Shown piece by piece: positions 1 through 11,218 of a stretch of 64,000 nucleotides of DNA; position 1 is the first letter of the stretch, and the number at the start of each line of letters is the position of its first letter. Position numbers and translations under genes: made by a program. The notes under the pieces are model-generated. The model did no database searches, was not told the DNA's origin, and was given only the letters and a program-made list of their open reading frames with translations. Source of the DNA: Lepeophtheirus salmonis (lineage: Eukaryota; Arthropoda; Copepoda; Siphonostomatoida; Caligidae); contig NC_052132.2 of NCBI RefSeq assembly GCF_016086655.4, positions 16,246,805-16,310,804 on the forward strand, read 5' to 3'.

Positions 1-1484
1 CTACGGACATATTAATAATTTAATTTGTGGATATATCATATTATAGTTGTAATAAAGTGATACATAATTTTGGAAACACTTGGGAAGGAAAAAAAAAAAA
101 AAAAGATTTGGGAATTTATTAGGGAAGTGCCAGACATTACCACATCGTTTCTTTTATTAGTTAATATTTTTCTCTCTATGTATGTATGTATTTATATCCA
201 GACTTATGTGTTTATGTGCGAGTAAAGTTTTAGCGGACGATAAAAAATTAATTGGCCCCAAATAGTTTGCTATATAAGTTACATAGAATAATGACGTTAA
301 TTATTTATCTTTCTGTTCGTTGAGTGAGTCTAAATATAAATAGCTATGAATGCTTTTCCAAGTCCCTCATAATCCTCAATATTATTTTAGATTGTGAGAT
401 ACTTGGATAGTAAGTGCATTAAAAACAAAGTCCACGTTTACAATTAGATCATATCTTGGATTGATTTCCTATTTTTTCTTTTCTTTTTTCGGCTTTAATT
501 ACTTCAAAAGTGCAAAACAATGCCACTTCAAATAGAACACTGGTGATAGAACCAGGGGGTGTCGCTAACCCTCCCCTCTTTTTTGGGGACCACATAGAGT
601 GGTCGAATATGTGAGTCTGAAATATAACAAGTAGATATATAAACTAACCTGAGCATCCTCCTATGATATTTTTTTGGGCCTCTCTGTCCTCATTAAGAGC
701 CTGTTTTGACCCAAATAATTTTCCTTCTATCTTTCTGTATGTATCTTCTTCTATCTCTCTCTCTCTCTCCTCTTATCCCTTTGTATTTGCTTATATCCCT
801 TTACCTTTATTGTATCACGCAACCTTTCATTCACAAAGAAACTGGGGAAAATGCCAGAAATCATCTGGTAGAGAGCCAAATAAGTCACTCACACCAACTG
901 CTATTCTTTTCTTAAGTACTCCAAGGCTATCATTAGTACTATTATAATCCAACATAGTATTTTATTCGATACCATAGTCATTTAAAATGCTTTGGTTCGT
1001 TGATGATTGGTTATCGATAAATTTGTATTTCTATATAATAGCCAAAATTTATTCATATAAATAATAAAATGCCCAATATATATTTATGTTACTGGCAATA
1101 TGTATAATGAGGCATTATATAGAATACCTAAGTAATGTAAGTAATGCCTGATATATACTATATAATAAATGATTTTTTTAATGTTTTTCTCATGTATTCT
1201 ATGTAATAACTAGGTATTATATATAATGACCAGTAATTGTTTAGGCAAAGTATTAAATGTTGCCAAGATAGGATTAGAACATTTTATTATGAATTAGGGA
1301 TTTTAAATAATAAACCATAAAAATAGATATTATTTTCAAAAAAAAAAAAATTATAGCAAAACTGATACAAAAATGGAAAAGCACTGATTTTAATATTATT
1401 TGCAAAAAACGATTCTGACATGCAAATACATCTTTGATCAAAAATCTTGTTACTTTCGGAAAAGATGTCTCCTTAAAGATTGCC
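1..1484. other. AT-rich sequence without a recognised gene
   Basis: No protein family is recognisable on either strand. There is a short TATG run near 177-190, a CT-rich run near 746-772, and several poly-A tracts. From about 1075 to 1260 short AT-rich words such as ATTATATA and ACCTAAGTAAT recur; similar words return at 2205-2340, so both patches may belong to one decayed repeat. Confidence 0.5.
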
Positions 1485-1718
1485 TTAGCTTTTTTTCACT
1501 TCCTCAATTAACATTTGGTATCTAGTTTCAGAAAAAGAAACACTATCTTTAGCAACGTTGGCTCATACTTGAGACAATTCATGGTAGATACGTTGTTGCA
1601 CGTCAGACTGGAGTGGCCCAGTCTCTGGCACTACATTGTCTTCATGGGCACTAAATACCACGCGAAAAAATGTTGAGAAAGTACTTTTCAATAAATGATG
1701 AAAATAAATATATTACGT
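1485..1718 (-). pseudogene. unrecognised protein fragment, one internal stop
   Basis: The minus strand reads in one frame from about 1718 to a TAA at 1485-1487, with a single TGA at 1563-1565 where Trp would be a one-base change. The translation looks like real protein: it is hydrophilic, compositionally mixed, and unlike the surrounding AT-rich noise, with pieces such as FFRVVFSAHEDN and LIEEVKKS. I do not recognise the family. It could be the end of a transposon protein or a decayed host exon. No start codon or splice site is convincing. Confidence 0.3.
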
Positions 1719-2394
1719 AAGTTCCAGATAAACAGGGCTCGGGGAGTTGTGTTAAAGGCAATCGTAACCCCAAATACTATTTCAATTATCTAGATCCTTT
1801 GTCTCATTTCTTTGAAACACTAAACAAAAGAACCCTTCATTTATACTTGATCTGTAATTTCACGTGATAAAAAATGATACGCTACTATCACAATGATGCT
1901 CATCATTTTAAAACTCAACAAATATTACTTCATTATTATGACGTCATCAAAAGTTACCATTATAAGTTATAACTTATAAGGATATAAAGAAGATTCAAGC
2001 CCGAATTACCTAGGTTGGCCAAATAAAAACTTTAATTTGTGCGATAAAACTCTCCATCTTGCATCTTCAAATATATTTAGATTTTAAGTTTTGGGGCAAT
2101 TATTATTATATTTGAAAGAAATCCCCCCCTCTCCCTTTGTCGAATTCAAATGCTTTAGTTGATGACTATCCATTGCATTACATTGTTATTTAAAGTCTCT
2201 AACTTATATGTATTATATACTTTGTCAACATGTGCCCCCAGCATTATATATAATACTTTGGTAATGTATAAAATGTCGTTTATTAATTAGTTTGTCTGAG
2301 ACCATCAGGTATTATATAAATTACCTAAGTATTATAGCACATCGGTGAATAAGTTCCGGGTATATTTAGGAAAACAACGTTTTTTTGCCAAAAT
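1719..2394. other. AT-rich intergenic sequence
   Basis: No gene recognised. The stretch 2205-2340 repeats AT-rich words also found at 1075-1260 (for example ATTATATA and TTACCTAAGTATTATA). The last 50 bases probably belong to the mariner tail that follows, because they lie just outside its stop codon. Confidence 0.4.
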
Positions 2395-2731
2395 TCATTT
2401 TTATTCTTCAATATAATCTCCTTTTAGAACAATACACTCATTCCAGCATTTCTCTAGCTCTTCGATACCACAGGTATAGAACGATTTATCGAGACCTTCA
2501 AAATATGCTTCAGTTTCGACAATCACTTCCTCATCCGAGCCAAATCTCTTTCCACGGAGCATTTTTTTGAGTTCTACAAAGAGCCAGTAGTCGCTGGGGG
2601 CCAGATCTGGAGAATACGGTGGGTTCAGTAGGAATTCGAAACCCAATTCGACTAATTTTGTGGCTACTTTTATCGACTTGTGACACGGTATTGGTGAAAG
2701 AGCACCTTTTTCTTCTTCATATGGGAACCAT
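2395..2731 (-). pseudogene. mariner (DD34D) transposase C-terminal fragment
   Basis: The minus strand encodes the last third of a classical mariner transposase. The diagnostic block PPYSPDLAPSDYWLF carries the third catalytic Asp (the D of PSD), followed by LKKMLRGKRFGSDEEV and the usual C-terminus ending GDYIEE. Just upstream, VLFHQ marks the motif that should contain the second Asp (HQDNAP), but bases are missing there, so the Asp is lost and the frame breaks before CHKS-like sequence. The N-terminal two thirds are absent. A cut-and-paste transposase would act in the nucleus on its own inverted repeats; this copy cannot. It abuts an oppositely oriented mariner tail of a different family at about 2732. 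Confidence 0.85.
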
Positions 2732-2734
2732 TTC

Positions 2735-2969
2735 GGTACCCCCAGACCTGGTCTTCTAACTCATCCTACATGATTCACATGGATTACTTCTTTAAAGAGG
2801 AGTTAAAGAGAAAGATCTATGGCAATTCCAACAACAGCATCGACTCCTTGAAGGCTTACGTCATCAAGTACTGGGACAAACTATCCCCTCAGACGTGATC
2901 AAGGCCTGTAAATCGTTTAGGCCTTGTACCAAGCAAATGACTGGCGAAGATGGAGGACACATTGAATGA
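2735..2969 (+). pseudogene. Tc1/mariner-type transposase C-terminal fragment
   Basis: The plus strand reads MDYFFKEELKRKIYGN, then SIDSLKAYVIKYWDKL, and after one frameshift at the TGA near 2896 continues to GEDGGHIE and a stop at 2967-2969. This is the standard C-terminus of the maT-like branch (NPxDYFxWxELexK ... GGHIE). Upstream, WSSNSSYMIHMDYF corresponds to the WPPSSPDLNPxDYF motif: the SPD Asp is gone but the catalytic NPxD-type Asp before YF is kept. Only about 75 codons remain. The left edge coincides with the neighbouring mariner, suggesting one element inserted at or recombined with the other. Confidence 0.7.
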
Positions 2970-4089
2970 TTTTTTTATTATTATTATTTTTTCTTGTATT
3001 ACTAGAACTAGTATATAAAATTTCAAACTTCTACTTGCTTCTTTTATTTATCAGGATGCAGTTAAAGGTCACCTGGATTTACTTCAACGACTCTGTACAT
3101 TTATAGTGATTTATCTACCGATCTAACCCATCCAAAGATGGGTCCGACGCATCAAAGGATATATCCATAGTATTCCCATCAACAGATGGGGTACAATAAA
3201 TTAACCCTTCTAATTTCCCCAAATTGCACCCCAGCCAAATGAGTTTATGTAGGAACATTGTGAAACTAGCAGAATGGGGATAGGTTTAAGTCCTCCACTG
3301 CCACTTCAAAGAACCCTCTATGAAATCGTATATACTTCAGATCAACGGGTTGTGCTATATAAACTTGGGGCTTTTGGTGACTACTCAAACTCCATCCAAT
3401 GTTAAATAAATGTACTTTTAAGAAGCAGATTCTTGTTCAATTTTAGATCATGAACTCTTTTTTGAAATGTCAAGCAAATGTTATTCGTAATTCAAAGTAT
3501 CTATGTAAATATAGATATTCTAAAAGTTATAGCATTTATTTCTTTACTTATCTATTTTTTGAGATTTATTATTGCAATAAATGAAAGAAGACAGCTGTTT
3601 TATTATAAAATGACTAAAGACTATACAATTTATCATAATAATAAATAACATTTCATCCATTTTTTAGATCACGTAGCTTAGTCAATCCCTATACTAGTAT
3701 TTATCATTAAAAGTGTAATATTAGCTCATATAGGTTGAGCTATTAAATTTAAATTACTTTTTTCTTCTCAATACATATCATTATGATAGCCATTTGGCCT
3801 TCTTAAAGAACTAGGCATTACAATCATCTAGGATCAGGGTTTTGATAATCGTTCAAAAGTTGTAAATCGTTCGGGAACGATAAACGAGGAACGACAAAAA
3901 ATACACATTTAAATCGTGCGTCATTTATTTAGGATAATTTTTTTAAATATCTTTTATAATCCAAATGTTTATTAATTTTTTAAATGAAACACTTTGATGT
4001 CTCTCGATAAATATATTTTCTGAGTGACATAGATGAGTATTCGTGATTTTATTTGAGATGTTTGGAAGTACATTACACGTTTCAACGTT
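2970..4089. other. no recognised gene
   Basis: The part from about 3050 to 3400 is less AT-rich than its surroundings and has short open stretches on both strands, but none that I can match to a family. From 3840 to 3900 there is a run of CGTTC/GAACG words (TCGTTCGGGAACGA) that is locally palindromic and could be the end of a small element linked to the hAT fragment that follows. Confidence 0.35.
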
Positions 4090-4365
4090 AACATTATCTT
4101 ATCCTGTATTGGATAAGATATGGAAGATACGCCAGGGAGGAAGTAAATCTATTTTTGTCTGGCATGTCTAGGAACTTGGAGTCCCTCGTAGCCTACAGAA
4201 GGATCGAGAATGTATTAATTAAATATAAAACCATCATCCCAATCTCTGCAGTGGTGGAACAGCTCTTCAGTCAAGAAAAAATTATCCTAAGATATAATAG
4301 GATCAGGATATCTGATCAACATTAGAAGAACAATTTCTAATGTGGTCAAACAGGATGTTTTAATG
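4090..4365 (+). pseudogene. hAT transposase C-terminal dimerisation domain
   Basis: The frame starting near 4137 reads EEVNLFLSGMSRNLESLVAY, then TIIPISAVVEQLFSQ, then LRYNRIRISD. This matches the hAT dimerisation domain, whose hallmark is T-x-L/I-P-x-S-A-x-x-E-x-x-F-S. A stop at about 4324 (TAG) is bypassed by a one-base shift giving TLEEQFLMWSNRMF, the usual end of the domain (L-E-x-L-L-x-x-x-x-N). The catalytic part and zinc finger are not visible upstream. hAT enzymes cut and paste elements with short inverted repeats and 8 bp target duplications. This is a dead fragment. Confidence 0.75.
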
Positions 4366-5654
4366 ATGATAATTATATTTAAGTATAATAATTTTATCTT
4401 AATCTTAACTTTGTGCAAAAAAATAAGTATATTGTATGGGATGAAATAAATTAGCACATTGACTTGTTCAATATAAAATAATCTCAAAGATCTCCAAAGG
4501 CACGTCAACAGGGCATGTCGTGGCATATGTAGTCTGTGTGCCTTAGTCTTACGACCCTGTGTTAAAAGTTGTTGGAAATTTATCAATTTACAAAATTGCA
4601 TTTTATTTTTCTGAAATTGGAAAATTTGAAGCGAAAAGTCGTTCAAAAAGTGATCATTGAAAGATTTAAAGTGAACGATAAAGCGAATTCAAAGAGAACA
4701 ATTTAATCAACTAAACAAGATTGAAAAAGGGAAGGATTAAAAAGGTGACCCAAAACAAGCTTGACTACGATAAATATTCAACAAAACAGAATAAAGACAC
4801 ATTCCAATTAATTCATATTACCCAATAAGAATCCTCCATCTTCACCAAAAACTCTAGTGTATCTCTCTTCCAAATAAGTTTCCTTTATCCATGCACATTG
4901 CAGATTAAGCATCATATTTTTAATTGACGATATTATGACATTTGGTTAACGCTGAATGAGTATTTATCAAATTATTAACATTCTTATTTTTTAAAGAGTT
5001 TATGGAAATCTACACCATAAATAATATATATACAAAAAAGGATTAAGGCAGTCTCTTGTTCTTATTTATTTATGATTAAATATGAAGTATGTAATGGTCA
5101 TTTTTAAAGAGTGTTTTATTTGACGAAAGAATGGTCGATGTCGGCCATTTTGGGATCCTAAACAATTTAGTTTTATAGCAATGAAAACCCTAAATAATGA
5201 ATATTGGATGTTAAAATGGGAACAATAAGGTCTTAAACTTGACCGTTCCTCATCGAATTTATACATTTCATAAGGGGTTTCAGTAGCTATTGTATTGATT
5301 TAGTTAAATGGCATCAAGTTGTATTCACACAGGTGTTAAGTCTTTTTCTATTCATAAAGCAATTTGATGGAGTTTCATGAAGATTTATGGTAAATTTGTT
5401 CATTTTATTTAGTAAGACCACCAACTAAGATCCTCAAAGACGGCATTGCCTTCAATTTTGATGTTATTTATGACGTCGGGGTAAATACTCAATAACCATT
5501 TGTTTCGCGTCGACTTCGACTGTCAAACGGGAAATGAAAAATTTATATTCATACCATAAAATAGCTTCCCTTCTGTATTTATTGTGTTGCCAACTGTAAA
5601 TTATTATTTAAATAATAGTTATGAATTATTAGATAGTCTCTAGTGACATAAACA
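4366..5654. other. no recognised gene
   Basis: AT-rich DNA. A 66-codon open frame on the minus strand at 5066-5266 and a 119-codon frame at 4287-4646 show no family signature; the latter is antisense to the hAT fragment at one end and low-complexity elsewhere. Sequence 4635-4690 contains further CGTTC/GAACG words like those at 3840-3900, on the other side of the hAT domain, so 3840-4690 may be one decayed element. Confidence 0.35.
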
Positions 5655-5845
5655 TTGACCTGAGGATGAATTCAACCCGCGTCTACATTAAACATATGCC
5701 TTCAGACAAAATGAAGCTGCCCACAGAAGAAAATTGCTGAATAATTTGAAGTCCAATGGTAACCGAATCATCTTTTACTCGAATAAGAAACAATGAACTA
5801 GCGACAGATACCACAACATTCAGAACGACGGAATACTCGTTACAT
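5655..5845 (+). pseudogene. Tc1/mariner-type transposase, central fragment
   Basis: Two short blocks match the centre of a mariner-type transposase. DLRMNSTRVYIKHM resembles the end of the DNA-binding region and linker. After a frame change, LLNNLKSNGNRIIFYSNKK followed by a stop and HNIQNDGILVT corresponds to the first catalytic block (NRIIFFSDEK ... NxQNDRW). The first catalytic Asp of SDEK reads Asn here. The fragment is about 60 codons, without the rest of the element. The family is clear at the motif level; the subfamily is not. Confidence 0.55.
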
Positions 5846-6472
5846 GAGCATTACTCTATATTTTATTAGAACATATGGACACATGACTAACCCCCTAGAC
5901 TCAATTGATATCTGTATATATGTAAATTGGATACAATTGGACATATGGAGTAAAAAAAAAGAAGGGGAAAAAATGAGAAATAATTAATTGGGACAAATGA
6001 AGGCGGAATAAGAATGTTTAAGTCTAGATTCAATCCATACTTTCAATAAAGAGAGATTATTACATTTTACATGGATTACATACGTACTTATGGGACCGTA
6101 TTTGGCTAAAGAAGCGTCCTCGTAAAAGAAATATGTATTAGCATAAATAAGTTATCAATATTTATATATAGATTTGACATGAGCCATACTGTTTTTAATC
6201 GTTGTAAAAATGTATATATTCATTGGAAGGGGATATATGTATATTAAGAGAAAATGACAGAAGAAAATGTGGTTAAAGAAAAGGGGGCGTTAGTACTTTC
6301 AGTGATTAGTTTTATATTGATTTATGAAGCCCTTTGTGTAATTAAATGAATCATTTATTGCAATATATTTATATATGATTAATGAATGCATTTAAAATGT
6401 TACAATTATGTATAAATACAACTTAAATATGAATTATGGCTTTAATAAGTAAAATAACACTAAACTAACCAT
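5846..6472. other. no recognised gene
   Basis: AT-rich, with no family signature in any frame. The last part may be the decayed upstream portion of the LINE reverse transcriptase that becomes readable at 6473. Confidence 0.4.
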
Positions 6473-7622
6473 TTGCATAACTGCATTAAAGATTACATAC
6501 ATGACATCAGGAATATCTTCTTCTCTGATTTTAATTCTGTTGGTGATATTTTTACCAAATTTCTTAATTGGAGTATTATATTGAGAATGGCTATAAATGT
6601 TAACAAATGTGTCCTATTTCATTTTTCCAAAAATAATTCATCCAACCAAGCGTTGAGGTAGTAGACGATTACTTAAACTTAGGAATTTACATCAAGGGTG
6701 TTCGCAGGGGGTGGGCTGGAGGTACTATAGCCCCCCCTCCAATTAAATATTTTTTTACCTTTTACTAGTAAATTTAACATTTGAGATTTCCTTTAATTTT
6801 TCATAGATTTTTCCAAAAATCTAAATTTTCTGTGAATAGTTAAGGATTTTTGAAACTTCTCTCCAAAAAATTTAATATTTGAATTAATTTTTCAAAAAAT
6901 TTTACATTAGAAATTCAATTTTTAAAACTACAGCTGTGGATTTTCCAATTTTTTTACAAATTTTGTAAGCAGCTGTGGATTTTTGAAAAAAAAATTGCAA
7001 AACATTTTAATTATTGATAAAAACAAAGCCCCCTTCACCTTCCCCCCCCAAAAAAAAAATATAAATATAATCCTGCTGACATCCCTGACATATGTCGTAA
7101 TCTGAGATTTAAGGAGCATATACACTATATTGTAAGGAAGGCCAATTGAAACTTGTGAATTAATAAAAAAAAAAAAGTTTCAAAACTGGTAACCTTTCGT
7201 TCATGGTAAAACTTTATGTCCTCCCGACCTTAATGTACGGATCTGAGATCTGTAATCCTTTCAGAAACTACCAAAATAGGCCCTTTGAAAAGGTGCAATC
7301 TAGGTTTGTGTTGTTTTTTCCTTCATTGGAAGTTAAAGACAACTATCAATGCTTATTCATTTTTGCCTCATCACTCTGTATAACAGACGTTCTATTAAAG
7401 ATCTTATTACGCTCCACTGAGTTTTAAACAAAAAAATAAGACTATCTTCCTCACCCTGGATACTAAATAAAGGATACGTCTTCCACGAAACGAAACTCTT
7501 TGCTCAACAAAGAATATACCGAACAATACAAATTATACATTTTCAAACATAGTTTTTAGGATAGATCGGCTATTCTTTGGAATTATATACTTTTATGCCT
7601 TCACCAGGGAAGTGAGGCATTA
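6473..7622 (+). pseudogene. LINE reverse transcriptase, thumb and C-terminal remnant
   Basis: Three blocks belong to the 3' half of a Jockey/CR1-like non-LTR reverse transcriptase. First, FLNWSIILRMAINVNKCVLF is the W...L.IN..KC..m.F motif after the catalytic FADD, which is missing. Second, YLNLGIYI and then DICRNLRFKEHIHYIV is the LGV.(L)..L.F..HI block. Third, LYVLPTLMYGSEICNPF with FEKVQSRFVLF is the Y..P.LEYgs..W.P...LE.VQ.RF motif, and RIRLPRNETLC followed by NIPNNTNYTFSN is the tail. Blocks one/two and three are split by a 395 bp insertion at 6693-7087. Removing it and one copy of a 4 bp repeat restores the reading frame across the site. It would copy LINE RNA by target-primed reverse transcription; this copy is dead. 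Confidence 0.7.
6693..7087. mobile_element. small non-autonomous element with CAGGG-type termini (family M)
   Basis: The left end CAAGGGTGTTCGCAGG and the reverse complement of the right end CAGGGATGTCAGCAGG match at 12 of 16 positions. Inside are C-rich (CCCCCCCTCC) and A/T-rich tracts such as AAATTTTTTGAAAAA, and no coding sequence. It splits a LINE frame and is flanked by ACAT on both sides (6689-6692 and 7088-7091). CAGGG ends suggest a hAT-type MITE, but an 8 bp duplication is not seen here. Related ends or interiors occur at 37545, 38810-39385, 44601-44843 and, interior only, near 9740-9905. Confidence 0.65.
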
Positions 7623-7971
7623 GTTAGGCTTTTTAATTTAAGACTCATTCAAAATACATATATAATTTACATTTGGTGTTTATTTTATTATGTTAATTAT
7701 TTTCTCGCACTATTACGTTATTAATATTAATATTCTTATCCTAAATGTATTACTTTTAATAAGAATGTTAATTTAATTTATAAGCACTAAAAACCAACCG
7801 ACTCTTATAGTTTTTGATTATTACCACCAGTAGAAAAATAAATAAACTATATTTACTTTTAAAACAACGCAATACTGTTTTGGTTTAATGGATTATTTTA
7901 TTTTATCGTCAATTAGATAAAAATAAAAATATATTCTACATGGAAAATGATTTTCTTCCTAGACGTGAAAT
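7623..7971. other. AT-rich sequence between LINE and THAP remnants
   Basis: No gene recognised. It may include the LINE 3' untranslated region, but no poly-A tail or short tandem 3' end is clear. Confidence 0.35.
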
Positions 7972-8635
7972 ATGCCATCCACTTGTGCGGTTCCTTACTG
8001 CCACAGTTGTAAAACAGTTGTCTACTAGCTTAAAAATAATTATAGAATAACTTTTTTCCATAAATTTTTAACATCAAACATGGAAATTCTTACAAAAATG
8101 GAAATCAACTCTACGAATAAATTAGATACATTGTAAAATATATTTGATATCAATTATAATAATATTTGATGAGTGCTTATATAAAATTATTATTACATAT
8201 ACAGATGGTAAATCAGGGGATAATTCTATAAAATGTATTTCTTCACTTCATTTCAAAAATGAAAATTTTGTTCCAAAATTAGATGAACAAATGAATAACT
8301 TAAAAGACATATCCTAAGAAAAAATGATATAACATCTCTAGGAATAAAAATAGAGATGACAATCAAACCAAGTATTGATATAATGTCAATGACTGAAGTA
8401 ACGCGTAAACGGAAAAGGGATTAAATAGAATTAAGTGTCCAAAAGTTTTTGAGAGACGATGACATTTCAAATTTGTCAGAGTTCCAACAAAAATGAGATA
8501 TCAATTGCATATCTACAAAAATAAGAGTCAATTCAATTAAAGATGAGGTTCAACATATCTACATCTACAAAATCTGCTCCAAGTATTCTTTTCAACACAC
8601 AAAATTAATGAATTTGTACTTAAATAATCATTGAT
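7972..8635 (+). pseudogene. THAP-domain protein, broken
   Basis: THAP domains are C2CH zinc-coordinating DNA-binding modules found in host regulators and P-element-type transposases. An ATG at 7972 opens MPSTCAVPYCHSCKTVV, the typical MPxxCaxPxC start, and after a stop ITFFHKFLTSNMEI matches the I.FH.FP block. From 8215, directly after an AG, the frame gives SSLHFKNENFVPKLDE, the CSxHFxxxDF block, where the zinc-ligand Cys reads Ser (8240-8242). A TAA ends it at 8315. Beyond, from 8339 to 8635, a frame with only TAA and TGA interruptions reads polar linker-like protein (SVQKFLRDDDISNLSEFQQK). An intron between about 8140 and 8214 is plausible. Stops and the lost ligand make it a pseudogene. 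Confidence 0.6.
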
Positions 8636-10650
8636 ATTTTTTTTTGAAATTCATTTTAGGTTGTCCAGTAATTTGTTTTAGCGTCAAAATTTAAAGAGAC
8701 TTGAAATTATTCATTTTGTGATTGCAACTGTGTGAAATTTTTGTATCCATTAAAGAGAGCCATTAAATGATGCTCCTTCCATGGTAATTGATTATGTCTT
8801 TTGCATTAAATTATAAGGAGGCAGCTTACAAAATCCCCGACGAGTTCTTAAAAATATTGTAACTGGAGGATGAGAATCATGGGTTCAATTTTTAAAGTAA
8901 AAGATGGAAAGGGATTTACTTGGCAATTTCAAATGTATTCAGTATGTATATTCTTCAATGATCCTTGTAAAGACAGTGGAAAATTGTTTAGCACAGTTAT
9001 TTATACTTTGGCGTACTGTTCTTCACTACATATACTGAAAAAATTTATACTGCTTAACATAGTAGGAATAAGTGATAAATTCGTGACTGCTATTCTTTAG
9101 TTATGGCTCACTTAAAATATTTCGAGTGCTCCTACAAAAAACTCGCACTCTAGAGTTATCTCTCTGGAGCTGTAGGAGTACGATAGAAGAGAAGTTGACC
9201 AAAGAGCTATTCTTATTTCGATAACTGTGAGATACTCAGTTTTTGCCATCCAAATTCCGGATTCTTTTAATATAACGTGGAAGTACATTGGGAGTTTGAT
9301 ACGCTAGTACCTATATGAGTTGAAAGATAATATGACGTTTCTTCGCCGTGTTATACACATCTACAGACAGTTTAAAAAGTTTTGTATATCAAATGTTTCA
9401 ATGTTGTGATTTTTGTATCCATCCTACTTTGTTTAGTCGTATAATTTTGATCATTTTTATTCATTTGTTTTCTATCAGATGATTTTATTGAAGATTTTTA
9501 TGTGATAATGTGATAAACTACTACAGAGCATTTTTATCATTTTTTGACTATCCGTGCTAATTCATTGTTGTATTGACTTTTGTTTAGGGATTTAACTACA
9601 TATAAACTAAAATCTTTATTCACATATGTAACTTCTCTAACCAAATAAAGTCTTTATGTGTAAAGAGTTTTAAATTTACTTTTAGAAACTAATTATTAGA
9701 ACAATCTCATGCATTCAAAATATTACCTACTTTTGAAAAAAGATCCAAAAACTAAAAAAAATTGCAAAATTAAACCTTAAATATTAAATTTTTTGGAAAG
9801 AAATTCACAGTTATTCACAAAAAATTCAAAAATTTAATTTTCAAATATTAAATTTTACAAGTTTACAGGTGTTTATAAAAATTTAATTTAAAAAAAAATC
9901 CAGAATATAAGTTGTTAATTCCTTAGGTTAAGGATACCGATTCAAGCAGATAACATCTATACATAAATACCGGGCAGAACAAAACATTCTTGATCGTCTA
10001 TTCTTCAAAAATGATCTACGAACGTATACTGATAATGGAAATCACATCAGAAACACTATTTTTTACTTTTTTAATACATTAGAAAAGGGATATTTTACTA
10101 GACGTGAAACATGAACTACTTAATTAATATTTAATATTTTAACAGACACTCCACAGCTCCATGACTCATTACTGAGATCACAAATGAGGATTTTCAATGG
10201 GTGATGGATAAAGTCCTAGATTCCGCGTTCATGATTCACCACTTTATTAAACTTTTTTGTACAATTGTTATTAAATGGGATTTAATTATTTATTATATAT
10301 TTGCAAGGCTATAATAAGAAAGTTGATTGTCCTTAAGTTGTATATCCAGAATTTTAGTAATCTATAATTACAGTCTCGATGTCCATAATTCTAAATAACT
10401 TTTTCTTAAGTATAATCAAAGTATTGAAAAAAAAATGTCCAAAATATACAAATAACGGAAAAAATATTATACGGTTAATAAAAAAGTTATGAGTGTTTTC
10501 CACTTGATGTCTTTAGTGAGTTATATCTCACGATTGATATATTGCATCAAAAAAACTCTGGAAGTATACTGAAAGATTAAGCTTACAATTAAAAAAAGTC
10601 AATTTACAATTTTGTGTTTGGTAAAGCCGGTTGTGTGTTACAGCGTTCCA
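8636..10650. other. no recognised gene; possible THAP-gene downstream decay and family-M interior
   Basis: A 76-codon open frame at 8870-9100 (plus) has no signature I recognise; it may be later exon material of the THAP gene. The stretch 9740-9905 consists of AAATATTAAATTTT-like words alternating with A-tracts that resemble the interior of the family-M element at 6693-7087, but lacks its ends. At 10085-10110 the words TTACTAGACGTGAAA recall TTCCTAGACGTGAAA just before the THAP start at 7955-7970, so a second decayed copy of that region may lie here. Confidence 0.3.
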
Positions 10651-10925
10651 AGATGAAAGTAAAATAGAGAAAATTTGATATATTCTACAGTATCACTACG
10701 ACCAAGGTGAAAAGGCAGAGTAGGCCGCCCAAAAAAATGTGTTTTTTATGGACACATTACAGTATCGAATGCAATAGCAAATTAATGGTTCTAAGATCCT
10801 GTTCTGTAATATGGACGTCGAAAATATCGATAAAATAATAGAAATCGTCGAGATGGACTGGCACTTATACAATTGCCAAAGAAGTGAAGATTAGCCAGAA
10901 GACCGTTTGGAACCATCTAAATCGG
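10651..10925 (+). pseudogene. mariner transposase N-terminal DNA-binding region
   Basis: One frame reads HILQYHYDQGEKAE, a stop, then AAQKNVFFMDTLQYRMQQQ, which is the first helix-turn-helix of a DD34D mariner (IRHILqYhydqGekAsqAAqkIcavYG). NMDVENIDKIIEIVEMD follows, and after a frameshift TYTIAKEVKISQKTVWNHLN is the second helix-turn-helix (ySIAkeLkIsqKTVwnHL). The catalytic domain does not follow: the sequence after 10925 is noise. The two helix-turn-helix modules bind the element's inverted repeats. Several stops and at least one frameshift make this dead. The same family head is seen on the other strand at 16380-16530. Confidence 0.75.
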
Positions 10926-11218
10926 ATAATGATAACTATATTAATTTTATTTTCAAAATAAAGGGGAAAAACACTAAGAAATTTTTACTTCTCTTGTTGT
11001 ATATGGATCTAGTGTTGTAAATCGTAAGCATTTTCGGTATATAAAAGAAGAAACCCAAAAGGAACGTGATAACTCTAAAACTTTGGAGAATTGGGGGACT
11101 TACCAGTCATGACATATCATTAAATTGACGGGGAGCAGTAATGGGAGGAAGTCAATACACAACCCCTGTGCCTTATCTAGCAAGAACATATTTATAAGCT
11201 GGAATTATTGCTCTAACT
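10926..11218. other. no recognised gene
   Basis: AT-rich spacer between the mariner head and the antisense transposase. Its right part (about 11080-11218) may be the 3' untranslated end of the latter, but I could not find a matching inverted repeat. Confidence 0.35.

Noticed and set aside
663..947. 94-codon open frame near the window start
   Set aside because: Composition is driven by T/C-rich low-complexity sequence (Ser/Leu runs); no domain or flanking signals.
9995..10075. YTDNG-like word suggesting a retroviral-type integrase core
   Set aside because: A single short motif in a decayed AT-rich frame with no neighbouring integrase or RT blocks.
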